Source: Clitopilus passeckerianus (Eukaryota > Basidiomycota > Agaricomycetes > Agaricales > Entolomataceae). From it: a DNA stretch of 64,000 bases. Position 1 is the first letter of the stretch. Each line of letters begins with the position of its first letter. The stretch is from the NCBI GenBank assembly GCA_944990035.1, contig CALYLX010000145.1, positions 744,001-808,000 of the forward strand. Direction: 5' to 3'. The notes under the pieces are model-generated. The model worked only from the letters and a program-made list of their open reading frames with translations. It was not told where the DNA came from and did not search any database. The position numbers and the translations under genes are program-made. Shown piece by piece: positions 24,140 through 33,548 of this stretch.

Positions 24140-25958
24140 AGTCCATGGCGACACTTCGCCGTCGTCGCGTGTTTGGATTTGGATTGATGGATCCGAGAGC
24201 AGCAGTGCCGTTATATATGCACACGAATTTGAATGTGGTTGTTGATTACCGGATATCTTATTTATGATTCTACTTCTTTCCACATTCTCCGTGCCTAAGT
24301 CCACACGATATCAAGCGTCAAATTTGTAAACCTAGCAGTGCAACGAAAGATACTAAGTACAGTACCACTGACACCTTTCACGGACCTTCGTCGGCCTCAG
24401 GCGGCAAATCCCTCTCCGCCTGTCTTACCAGTACCATATGAAGTGACGGATACGCGCCCAGGTCCAGTCAACTCAAGCGCGACCGTAATTATTCATTTCC
24501 AAAGTAAGAGGTTTCTCCACGTCACGATTGGAGAGCAGGTGCCGTATATAGACGCGAACGGTGCCCGGTTCTTCCTATGCGCCTGAACTACTTTACAATC
24601 GCATCGATCGGTGCGAACCCTAGGAATGCTGAGAGTTCGTATTTCATTCTGTTTTTAAATTTGAACTTGACCAAGTATTCCCCAGTCTTTCTCATTCGTC
24701 ACAGCATTACCCCAGTCAATTCCAGCCAGCTATTAAAACCGAAGACTCTGAATCGGCATGTCGGCAGCCCAGGGTCTCCTTTCATACCGTGTCGTTGTTT
24801 CTCTTCGCTTATCTTGGCTCACGAAACGGCGGACCGGCCAATGCACCCTTGTTATGTCAATTTTACAGTTTTTAAAGTTGGGAGGAAGCGTAGCTCAGCA
24901 ATATATCAAAATTATAAATTTGACCTGGTCACAGTTTACCTATGCATCCAGTTGGATTGCGCATGTGGTCACATCTAACAAAGCCACAATATGGGGGTCG
25001 AGGAGGTCCGAGGAGCGGGGGATCAACATGGTCCCCATCGCACTTTCAAAGGCCGTGGTATGGCCTACACCTAGAGATTCTGAGAAACTGGTAGAACACT
25101 AAGCATACCGGTACTCAAAGTTGACCGGCCGTTTGACGAACGTTCACCAAAAATCCGAGACTGGAGCAATGAGACCCACATAGGATACGGCATGGTCCTG
25201 GAGGCTTTTTCCAGGTCCGAGTACCACTGAGTCAAGAGTCAAGATTTGACCGAACTTCAAGTTGATAGAACAGAGGAAAATTGCCGGACTCGGACGACGG
25301 CACGATTTGACATTGTACATAGCCACCGAGGCGCGTGTGCCGCGGCCCGGGTCTCCGAGTATACCCGACAAGTCGTTCACCCAAACGTTCACCAGCCTAA
25401 GGATCCACTGGCAGATCTTACCGTAATAGTCTGTCCAGGTCTGTCAACAAGCTCGAGGGGTGGATTCCTCAGGCCGTCAAACAAACTCCAGAGACTACAA
25501 TATCCAGATAAACTATCCAAAAAAACCTCGTTCTATAATCAGAACTCGGAAAGATTGAAGCTTTTTGCAACACTGACGTCACTGGCAGTCAGTAATTCAG
25601 AAAGCTTGGCAGTTGCCCTGAATATCTTGCCGCTGTCGGACAGCCAAATCTGCTTCAACTTGAACGCCCTCGCTGTCAAAGTCATGTCAAATATTAATAG
25701 AGGTGTATATGGAAATCTCTATACACTTCCAAGCTCCAGCAGGCAGTCGGTAGAATGTTCCTCCAATCAGCAAGAGGTTTTAGTGCGAAGCTAACCTATC
25801 TCACAAACATGGCTGAACCCGTTGCAGTCTATCAGAAATTGCTGGTGACCCTCCGCTACGGCCGCCTGTCCGTTGGCACAAACGCAGCTGTTCTCAGGTC
25901 TCCGCGTTATTGGCCGATGCTCTACCATGCACATGGCTCTTTCCAACTCTTGACAGCT
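24140..25958. other. Intergenic region between precursors B and C
   Basis: No gene was recognised. It contains segments similar to those before precursors B and D, for instance around 25570-25720 versus 28500-28660 (shared GACGTCA, TTGCCCTGAATAT, CCGCTGTCGGA and GTCATGTC blocks). Confidence 0.5.
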
Positions 25959-25985
25959 AGCCTCAGGTGGTGACGTTTATGGAGG
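25959..25985 (+). promoter_or_regulatory. Conserved cluster promoter element, precursor C copy
   Basis: This copy begins AGCCTCAGGT and ends TATGGAGG, preceded by GACAGCT. It lies about 178 bp before the ATG. Confidence 0.6.
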
Positions 25986-26094
25986 ATTCCTGCGCCCTCC
26001 CTCAATCAAATCCGATGGATGTCCCGTCACAAAGTCGTAAACAAACTTGTGACTAAGTGTTCCGCAGAACTTGAACAGGCTATTGGGCTTTAGA

Positions 26095-26100
26095 TATAAA
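26095..26100 (+). promoter_or_regulatory. TATA box of precursor C
   Basis: TATAAA lies 63 bp before the ATG at 26163. Confidence 0.65.
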
Positions 26101-26162
26101 GGCTGGCTTTCTGCAGACACCTTTCTTCAGCAAATCTCTGCTGCTTCTACATTCTTCACAAG

Positions 26163-27257
26163 ATGAAGATCGCAATCTCTGCTACCCTCTTCGTCGCTTA
26201 CTTTGTCCACGTCTATGCTGCGCCAGTCGCCGCTCCTAGTGGGCAGATTGGGGCGAGGCAAAAATCTCCCCCGACTCTCTTTCCGAAGTTTGTGTGGAGC
26301 AGACAAGGGACTGCGAACGTTGAGGTACATCTCATCATGACATTCATTTGGGCGAGCTCAACTTATACTCGAATGCTAGAAACGCGAGAAAGCCAAAGTC
26401 GAGGAAATACCTGTATTCTTAGTAGGTCCTGAAAGTGACGGTTGGGCTTGGTGGGGCGATCGGGCAGTAGCCGAGGTGACTTTTCCATTGCATCCCGCAT
26501 ATCGACTCTGCTCAGACGTTCTATTCTAGAAACGTGAGGAAGCAAAGGTCGAGGAAATACCATTGTTCGTCAGTAATGGCGACGGCGGCTGGGTCGGAAT
26601 AGAGGTAGGTGCTTCAATTCCTATAGCGTATTTGAACCCGCTCATACTTTCACAATCAGAGACGCGGCGCAGTAGATGCTGCTTTAAAACCTCTATGGGG
26701 ACCTCTTGGCCATGACGGCTGGGGCGATATACCTGGTTCTGTACGTTCCCGATTGAATATTGCGCGTAGTCTCACCCTCCTCATATTCTCAACCGTAGAG
26801 ACGCGAAGAAGCAAAAGTTGAAGAAATACCATTGTGGATTGGCCCTGAAGTATGGCACAAGCGGGAAGCTGCTCCATCATCCTCTAGCAATATTGTATGT
26901 TCCCTGTCTTAGTCCATGCAGTAAAGCCCCACTCACCTCTCAATCTTAGAAACGCGAAGAAGCCAAGGTTTCGCAGATACCCGTTTTCACCGCTGAAGGT
27001 GATGGTGGTTGGGAACTTGGCCATTATGTATGTTGCCCATTTTTTCCGAGTTAGGCTTGAGTATACCCACAAATGTTTGCTAGCCACGCAACGAAGCGAG
27101 CGAGTGAGAGGTAAGTTCCAATATCTGGCACTCTCAAAAGCGGAGCAACTGATGACCATAAATGTAGGCTAAGAGAGGGATCCCTCCCCCTCCCGAGTTC
27201 AACCTCTTTACTGGCGGGAATGGGTGGCCGGCCCCCAGGGCTGAAGAGGCCGCCTGA
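26163..27257 (+). CDS. Kexin-type repeat-peptide precursor C, seven units in seven exons
   Basis: Seven phase-0 exons: 26163-26324, 26380-26475, 26530-26604, 26660-26740, 26799-26894, 26950-27027 and 27168-27257 (225 aa). Exon 1 has a signal peptide (MKIAISATLFVAYFVHVYAA) and the core TLFPKFVWSRQG. Exons 2-6 start with KR or RR; the last starts AKR. Cores: PVFLVGPESDGWAWWG, PLFVSNGDGGWVGIE, PLWGPLGHDGWGDIPGS, PLWIGPEVW, PVFTAEGDGGWELG and NLFTGGNGWPAPR. This gene mixes unit types otherwise found in A/B (FPKFVWS), B (EAKVEEIPLF) and D (LKPLWGP, PPPEFN). Between the last two exons lies an exon-like relic (27084-27110) with an in-frame stop; the model skips it. There is no cysteine in the mature part. 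A signal-bearing precursor for multiple peptides is inferred. Confidence 0.85.
27084..27110 (+). pseudogene. Vestigial core exon inside precursor C
   Basis: Twenty-seven bases sit between a good acceptor (GTTTGCTAG) and a good donor (GGTAAGT), in phase 0. They read PRNEASE then TGA, which looks like a decayed KREEAKxE exon start. If spliced in, the precursor would end here and lose its last unit. Confidence 0.5.
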
Positions 27258-28883
27258 GCCGACTCGGGAGCCCATCGAACCCTCTAAAACGTCAAGAATT
27301 ATCAGAAATGCGGAATCAATCCTTCTTATGACTAGCGTAGAGAATGAGCCTGTATTTAAACATGCGCCTGTGCCCAAATATTTATTCTTTTCACCTTCCT
27401 CACTCATCACCGATCCACCTGAGTTTCTCGAGTGCTCTCCCAGCTGGAATCAGAGGCTGCGGGTAATATTGGCCAAATTGGGCTCGAGTGTGGAAGCATG
27501 AATTTTCAGCTGGGTATAGCAAAGCAATTGCTAAAGAGAGGGCTCAATGCTTGGACGGCTACTTGATTAATTGTACACGTTGACTTCAGATCTATTCCTT
27601 CTCGACCCAACGGCCGCTTAGCATCGAAACTGGAGGGCAGCGTGGTTTCAGGGTATTCCTGATACTTGACTTAGAGTCTGTAAACGCCCTCCGTCGTCCT
27701 TCCTCAACCTGTATATCCTGTCCCTACATGCCTTTGTACATGAAATTGAAATCCCAAAGCGGCCCATCTTGAAACCCGTTCCCCGTGTGTTCCCCATTGG
27801 AGCTCTGGCACAACGGTGATGAATCGTCGAAAAAGTTATGTACCATGCTTCACAGACAGGAAGGAGATATTGGTCAAGGATTCGAGTCGGATAGAATGGT
27901 GCCTGAGCACTGAGCATAGTAGATCTGGATTGTCCAGGCTGTCACGTCTATCAAAAAAAAGGGGATGGGAGAGGGGCGGACCCGCAAAAGCTATCAACAT
28001 GCGACTGTAATTGTGGACCATTGAGAATAACGACCGCCAGGCACAGATATCACGCCAACACCCTAAATGACAGGTTAGGGTGGAATGATCAAGTCGGCGG
28101 ATCTATGCGCACTTGTTTTTCACGAATCATCAGCTTCGTCGTCAGACGTAGTTTGACAGACGCACCAAAGATCCAGATCCGACATTTACCTGACACAACC
28201 AGCCCCACATTAGTATGCGGAGAGTTTTGAGGGCCCTTTTTCAGGCGCCAGGTACTACCTTTTGGCTAAGAGTTGACCGAATCTCGATACTCAGTGGAGA
28301 GTTGCCGGACGACAGCGCTAGCGGCATGGCTGTATAGCCACATCCATGGGTCCCTGAGCGGTCCGAGCTCCGATTGCCTGCCTTATTCAAATCCTAGTCT
28401 GAGCCTCTCTCCAAACTCAGAGAATGACGCATGAATCCCATATTAAAACTCCCAAGTTAAATAACATAGCCACGTCCTCTTGAAAAATGTATCCTTAAAT
28501 GTAACTTTACTGAAATCGCTGACGTCAGTCTGCAGAACTAACGTGTTGCCCTGAATATTGACACTGACACCTTTGAAACCGCTGTCGGAAAGTAAATCAG
28601 CCCCATCAACCCCATCGCTGGGCAGAGTCATGTCTAATAGACATGCAAATCTCTAACGCAACATACCTTACCGGACTGGTCAGGGGGCCCGAGTCCGAAA
28701 GTTACCCCTTGCTACGGACATGTCTCAATCACCTGCAAGTTATCAGATTTCCAGAGATCGTTGAAACTGACGGCACCCGATGACGGCCATTTGTGCACTG
28801 GCAAACAAACCAGCCGTTCTCAAGTCTGTGCATTATTGGCCGATACACTACGATACACATGGTTTACTTCAAGTTTGACAGCT
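27258..28883. other. Intergenic region between precursors C and D
   Basis: No gene was recognised. The right two-thirds are related to the regions before precursors B and C, as noted for those intervals. Confidence 0.45.
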
Positions 28884-28910
28884 AGCCTCAGGTATTGACA
28901 TTCGTGAAGG
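28884..28910 (+). promoter_or_regulatory. Conserved cluster promoter element, precursor D copy
   Basis: This copy begins AGCCTCAGGT and ends CGTGAAGG, preceded by GACAGCT. It lies about 166 bp before the ATG. Confidence 0.6.
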
Positions 28911-29008
28911 ACTTTGGCGCTCTCCCTCAATCAAATCCGACGGATGCACGGCACACGAGGATACCTGTAGCTCGAGTGTGTCGCAGAAATGGACCATTAG
29001 TCCCTCGC

Positions 29009-29015
29009 TATAAAA
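29009..29015 (+). promoter_or_regulatory. TATA box of precursor D
   Basis: TATAAAA lies 61 bp before the ATG at 29076, in a context (CCTCGCTATAAAA) shared with precursor B. Confidence 0.7.
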
Positions 29016-29075
29016 GCTGGCTATCTCCAACACATTCCTGCAGCAATTTCTCACTGCTACTACGTTCTTCTCAAG

Positions 29076-31472
29076 ATGAAGATCGCAATCTCTGCTACGC
29101 TCTTCGCTGCTTACTTCGTCTACGTCCATTCCGCTCCCGTCGCCGCCCCCGAGGTATGATCAAAGCTCTCTTCGTCACATATTTCATTCTAACCAAGATG
29201 ATGACGTGTAGATTGGCGGAGAGCTTCTGTTCCCGACCAACGCATGGAGGACGGATAAAACCGCGGAAACTCAGGTATTTCCTGACTCTCTCATAAGTAC
29301 ACACTGTTTTGACCACTATCCACAGGCCAAGAGAGTGATTCCTCCATTCAAGGAGACGGACTGGCTTAACCCTAAGAGAGAAATCCCTCCATTCAAGGGG
29401 GCGGACTGGCCTACCCCTAGGAATGTTAAGAGAGAAATACCTCCGTTCAAGGGGACGGACTGGTCTGTCCCTAGAGATGTACCGGTTGCGAAGGTACGTT
29501 CCGTCCTTTCTGGACCAGAGCGACCCTCATGGTTGGTTGGAACTTTAGAAACGCGAGGAAGCCAAAGTCCAAGAAATACCTCTATGGACTAACAACGTAG
29601 GTGGTTGGGAGACCAACACGGTGAATTCTATTTTATGTTGATGAAATTGAACCATACTCATAACCGTTCTAGAAACGTGAGGCAGCTAAACTGGTTGATC
29701 CTGTGTTCGTCCTTGGTCCCGATGGTGGCTGGTATCATGTATAAGCTCCCCATCCTCCATTGATCGAGCTCTGCTTACACCTGGGTTTTAGAAACGTGGA
29801 GAAGCTAAGGCAGAACTAAAGCCTCTTTGGGGACCCTATGGCCAAGACGGTTGGGCTGATATACCTGGCTCGGTGTGTCTTATTCCAGTCCTACGCATTT
29901 GGCTACTTATGTTCCCAATTATAGAAACGTGAGGAGGCAAAGGTCGAAGAGATACCTCTCTGGACGAACAATGTTGGAGGTTGGGAAACAAACACGGTAC
30001 GCCATCACTCGATTGCACGTTGATGAATTCCACTCATACAGACGGTTCTAGAAACGCGAAGAAGCTAAGGCAGAGTTGAAGCCTCTATGGGGTCCTCTTG
30101 GCCAAGACGGCTGGGGCGATATACCTGGCTCGGTATGTTTTCCAGTTAATCTCACAGAGGAGGCAGCTCATGTCTCCAACCGTAGAAGCGCGAAGAAGCA
30201 AAGGTTGAAGAGATACCTCTCTGGGGTCCCCTTGGCCAGGACGGCTGGGGCGATATTCCTGGCTCGGTATGTTTTCTTTTAATCTTGCGCAGGAGGGTGC
30301 TTATGTCCCCAATCGTAGAAGCGGGAAGAGGCAAAGGCCGAAGAGATACCTCTTTGGACTGGCCCTGTGAATTGGGGTTTCGTTCCAGGAAAGGTACTTC
30401 TCCACCCCATTTGCGTAGTCGAGCTGTGCTCATATTTGCGGCTTCAGAAACGCGGAGAAGCGAAGGCAGAGTTGAAGCCTTTGTGGGGACCTTATGGCCA
30501 AGACGGCTGGGCCGATATCCCGGGCTCGGTATGTTTCCATGAGTTGTTTTCTGCACCGGGCCAGGCTGACAGCTACGATGTTAGAAACGGGATGCAGTTT
30601 CTGCCCGCGAACGACCACTATGGCAGGCCCTCGAGAATTGGTCTACTGAACCGCGAGCGGTGAAACGAGGCGAAGCCAATTTAGCAGGGCCTCCATGGGG
30701 TGGCCCTGAATGGCAAAAACCACCATCCGACCGCGAGCTGAACGCAAGGAGTGAGCCCCCTCCTCTCTTCACCGGCATCGTAGGATGGCGCCTCAAGAAC
30801 CCTAATGGCGAGGTGTGTCTCGCTTCCGTGGATACTGGCCTAAAATTGATCAAAGTTGATTGGAGTTCCAGGTTGAAAAGGGGGAGCTGGTGAAATCGGC
30901 GACAGAAAAAGAAAATCTGGAGGTTTCATGGGGTAACAATGGTTGGAGAATAATTCCAGGTCCGGTTGGGAGGAGCGTCCCTGATGTCGAGGTATGTTTT
31001 TGTTTCTGTGTATGTACCGGTCGCTTACCTCTTTATTTAGAAGAGGATGATTCCACCTCCCGACGGCCACGAGTTCAACGTTTTCACTGGTGGCGGAGGA
31101 TGGCCAACCCCCAGGAGTGTGAGCCGGCTCAGATATTGCGCCTTGAACGCATCATTTAACTGTTTACTTAGAATGAGAAGAGGATGATTCCACCCCCCGA
31201 CGGCCACGAGTTCAATGTTTTCACTGGTGGCGGAGGATGGCCAACCCCCAGGAGTGTGAGTTGGCTCAAAATTTGCATCTATAACGGATCATTCAACCGT
31301 TTACTTAGAATGAGAAGAGGATGCCGCTTCCACCTCCCGACGGCCACGAATTCAATGTTTTCGTTGGCGGTAATGGATGGCCAACTCCCAGAGAGGTATG
31401 TACCCAAATTTGTACGGCAACACTTGGACACTGAATCTCCGCCATTCATAGGTTGTGGAAGAGACTGCATAA
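29076..31472 (+). CDS. Kexin-type repeat-peptide precursor D, about 19 cores in 17 exons
   Basis: Seventeen phase-0 exons: 29076-29153, 29212-29274, 29326-29493, 29549-29620, 29673-29738, 29792-29872, 29925-29996, 30052-30132, 30186-30266, 30319-30393, 30448-30528, 30585-30812, 30872-30991, 31041-31118, 31172-31255, 31309-31395 and 31452-31472 (511 aa). Exon 1 is the signal peptide (MKIAISATLFAAYFVYVHSA). Exon 3 alone carries three KR-separated cores (PPFKETDW, PPFKGADW, PPFKGTDW). Exons 4-11 are single KR-led units: PLWTNNVGGWETNT twice, PVFVLGPDGGWYH, PLWGP(Y/L)GQDGW(A/G)DIPGS four times and PLWTGPVNWGF. Exon 12 (76 codons) holds PLWQALENW, PPWGGPEW and PLFTGIVGW. Exons 14-16 repeat EFNVFxGGxGWPTPR. 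The last exon encodes VVEETA. The mature region has no cysteine. It is the largest member of the family. Confidence 0.87.
31041..31395 (+). repeat. Tandem exon-intron repeat, precursor D exons 14-16
   Basis: Three copies begin at 31041, 31172 and 31309 (steps of 131 and 137 bp). Exons 14 and 15 encode the same GHEFNVFTGGGGWPTPR core, and their introns share TGTTTACTTAG or close variants at the 3' end. Confidence 0.8.
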
Positions 31473-32104
31473 GCCCAGATCCAACTAAGCCCCAGAACAC
31501 CAAGGATTTCAATTTCTGGTTATCTCTTTTTCCATGAATCGTATAGAACATCTAGTCGTCGATGTATTTATATCTGAATGTGCCCACGAATATTTATTCT
31601 CTCCTATCTCGCTTCAGTGTAGATCCATGTGAGAGACTCAGGAGCCGGCGGGTCAGAATTTCTCCCCCAGAAGAGCAGCAACTTTGACGGTGAGTAGCAG
31701 AATGAAGCCGGGTTGAATCGATTGTGACAGTGGTTTACCTGGAACATTTCATACGAGCGTCAATTCCTAGTTCTAGTTCCGGAGCCTGCCTGTGGAGAGA
31801 GACCAAGAGCCGCTCGAACAGGAGCTCGCTAAAACTGCTCAGATGTCGGGGCCGTTGTCGAGAAACCAGTGACAATCATCTTCTGATGTGCGCAAGAATA
31901 GATTTGTACATCTTTACTCCTTTCCATATGCTCTCTCCTCAAATCCACACGCTTCTCAGTGTCAGACCCCTATGGCTTCCATGCAGATACTGTCAGGAGT
32001 CCCTCTCTTGACGTCGGTTGCGAAGATATAAAGATGGAGTGCGGATCCGAAGTCAATTCTCGACCTTGGACTGAAGGCCGTCGAAAACTCGTTATTTCTT
32101 CAAC
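31473..32104. other. Intergenic region between precursor D and the serine hydrolase
   Basis: No coding exon was recognised. The right end is the hydrolase promoter and 5' leader; TATAAAG occurs near 32027. Confidence 0.35.
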
Positions 32105-33548
32105 ATGCGGGTATCCTCTCTCGTGCTCCTCGTACCCTTCCTCTCAGCAGCCTTGGCCAGAAAGCATGCGACTGGGAATCTGGTCTACGGGTCGCCAGAG
32201 TCTGTCAACCTCTTGCCACAACCCTTCGCCGACCTGCAGACCAACGTCTCCGCCTACCTCACTGCGCGTAATTACGGATCTGCGTCCTATAACCTCGTTC
32301 ACCCGCTCTATCCTGGCGCAACGGTGATTATTGGCCACCAGAATACTATCGTGTCGCATTTCGCAGTTGGGAAGGAGGTCTTGTACAAGGATGTGAATGG
32401 GACGCAATTGCCTGTCGCTCAGCAATTGCCAGCTCAAAAGGACACCATTTACGACAGTACGTTATCGTTCCCATAATCCAGGCCTTTTCTTGGCTCACAA
32501 CGTCTTTCTAGTGGCATCCCTGTCGAAGATGTTCACCACAATTGCCGCTCTGCAACAGCTCGACACAGGAAAACTGTCGACGAATGCTACTGTTGCTTCA
32601 TACTTACCCGACTTCGCTGTCAACAGCAAAGGCAACATCACCATCCTCATGCTCATGACGCATACGAGTGGGTTCGACGCTGATCCCACGCCCAGTCTAT
32701 GGCAAGGATATGACACCGTCGACGCAAGGAAACAGGCAGTCATTCAGCAGAAGATCATTAACCCTCCAGGATCAACATACCTCTACTCTGACCTCAGTAA
32801 GCCCTCTCATTCAATAACATGACCTTCACCTCACACACTTTCAGATTACATGACCCTCCAAATAGTCCTAGAGACCATCACATCTACCCCACTCGACAAA
32901 CTCGTCCACGACAAGTTCACCGCTCCGCTAGGAATGTGGGATACCTACTACAACCGCGGAAACAAGCCCTTGAAGAAAGAAATCCTCGCCCGCGTTGCCG
33001 CTACCGAATTCCAAATCGCCGCGGAAGGCGCAGCCCCAGATCGCCCACAGCCAGTCTGGGGAACCGTCCATGACGAGAACGCATGGAGCTTGGACGGCGT
33101 CAGCGGACATGCAGGCGTCTTCTCCACCGCTTACGACTTGGCCATCTTCTCTCAGATGATCTTGAACAATGGCACGTATAATGGGGTGCAGATCCTCAAG
33201 CCCGCGACTGTTGATTTGATCTTCCATAACTTCAATACGGCGTTCCCTGGGAATGATCATGGGCTTGGGTTCGAGCTTAACCAGAATTACTGGGCTGGTG
33301 CGATGAAGGGGCCGCAGTGTGCTGGTCATACTGGCTTCACTGGGACTACCATGGCCATCGATAGACGTGAGGTTCCCCCTTCTACTTCAAGAGCAATCGT
33401 AACTCATTAGATGCTGAATATAGCGAGCAATACGTTCTTCATCTTCCTATCCAACCGGGTCCATCCATCCCGAGCCTGGTCAAATGTCAACATAGTGAGG
33501 GAGAATGTTGGTCTTTTCGTAGCGAGGGCTTTGGGAAGGAAGGTCTAA
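32105..33548 (+). CDS. Secreted serine hydrolase, beta-lactamase-related (class C/D-Ala-carboxypeptidase fold)
   Basis: Fungal members hydrolyse esters, amides or peptides outside the cell; the substrate here is unknown. The start at 32105 opens with a signal peptide (MRVSSLVLLVPFLSAALA). Removing an intron after IYD gives the SxxK nucleophile motif in MASLSKMFTTIAAL. Next come the Tyr motif in STYLYSDL and the third motif HTG in CAGHTGFTGTTMAIDR, so all three active-site elements are present. Four exons fit; the last (about 33424-33548) encodes NTFFIFLSNRVHPSR and ends ALGRKV. It lies 0.6 kb downstream of the last precursor and on the same strand. A role in peptide maturation or turnover is conceivable, but nothing in the sequence shows it. 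Confidence 0.85.

Noticed and set aside
24890..24915. tRNA-like GTAGCTCAG block
   Set aside because: No surrounding acceptor stem, anticodon arm or T-arm could be folded; it appears to be a chance match.
24577..25102. Plus-strand frames between precursors B and C
   Set aside because: They lie in duplicated intergenic DNA whose counterparts before B and D have no matching open frame, so coding conservation is absent.
19806..31472. Idea that the repeat precursors are basidiomycete mating pheromones
   Set aside because: No CaaX end and no cysteine in any mature region, multiple KR-bounded units, and no pheromone receptor nearby.
19806..31472. Idea that the precursors are borosin/omphalotin-type RiPPs
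   Set aside because: There is no fused N-methyltransferase domain. Each precursor has a secretory signal peptide instead, which fits the kexin/UstYa class.
15026..33548. Non-ribosomal peptide or polyketide cluster
   Set aside because: No adenylation, ketosynthase, acyl-carrier or terpene-synthase domain is visible in any frame of the region.
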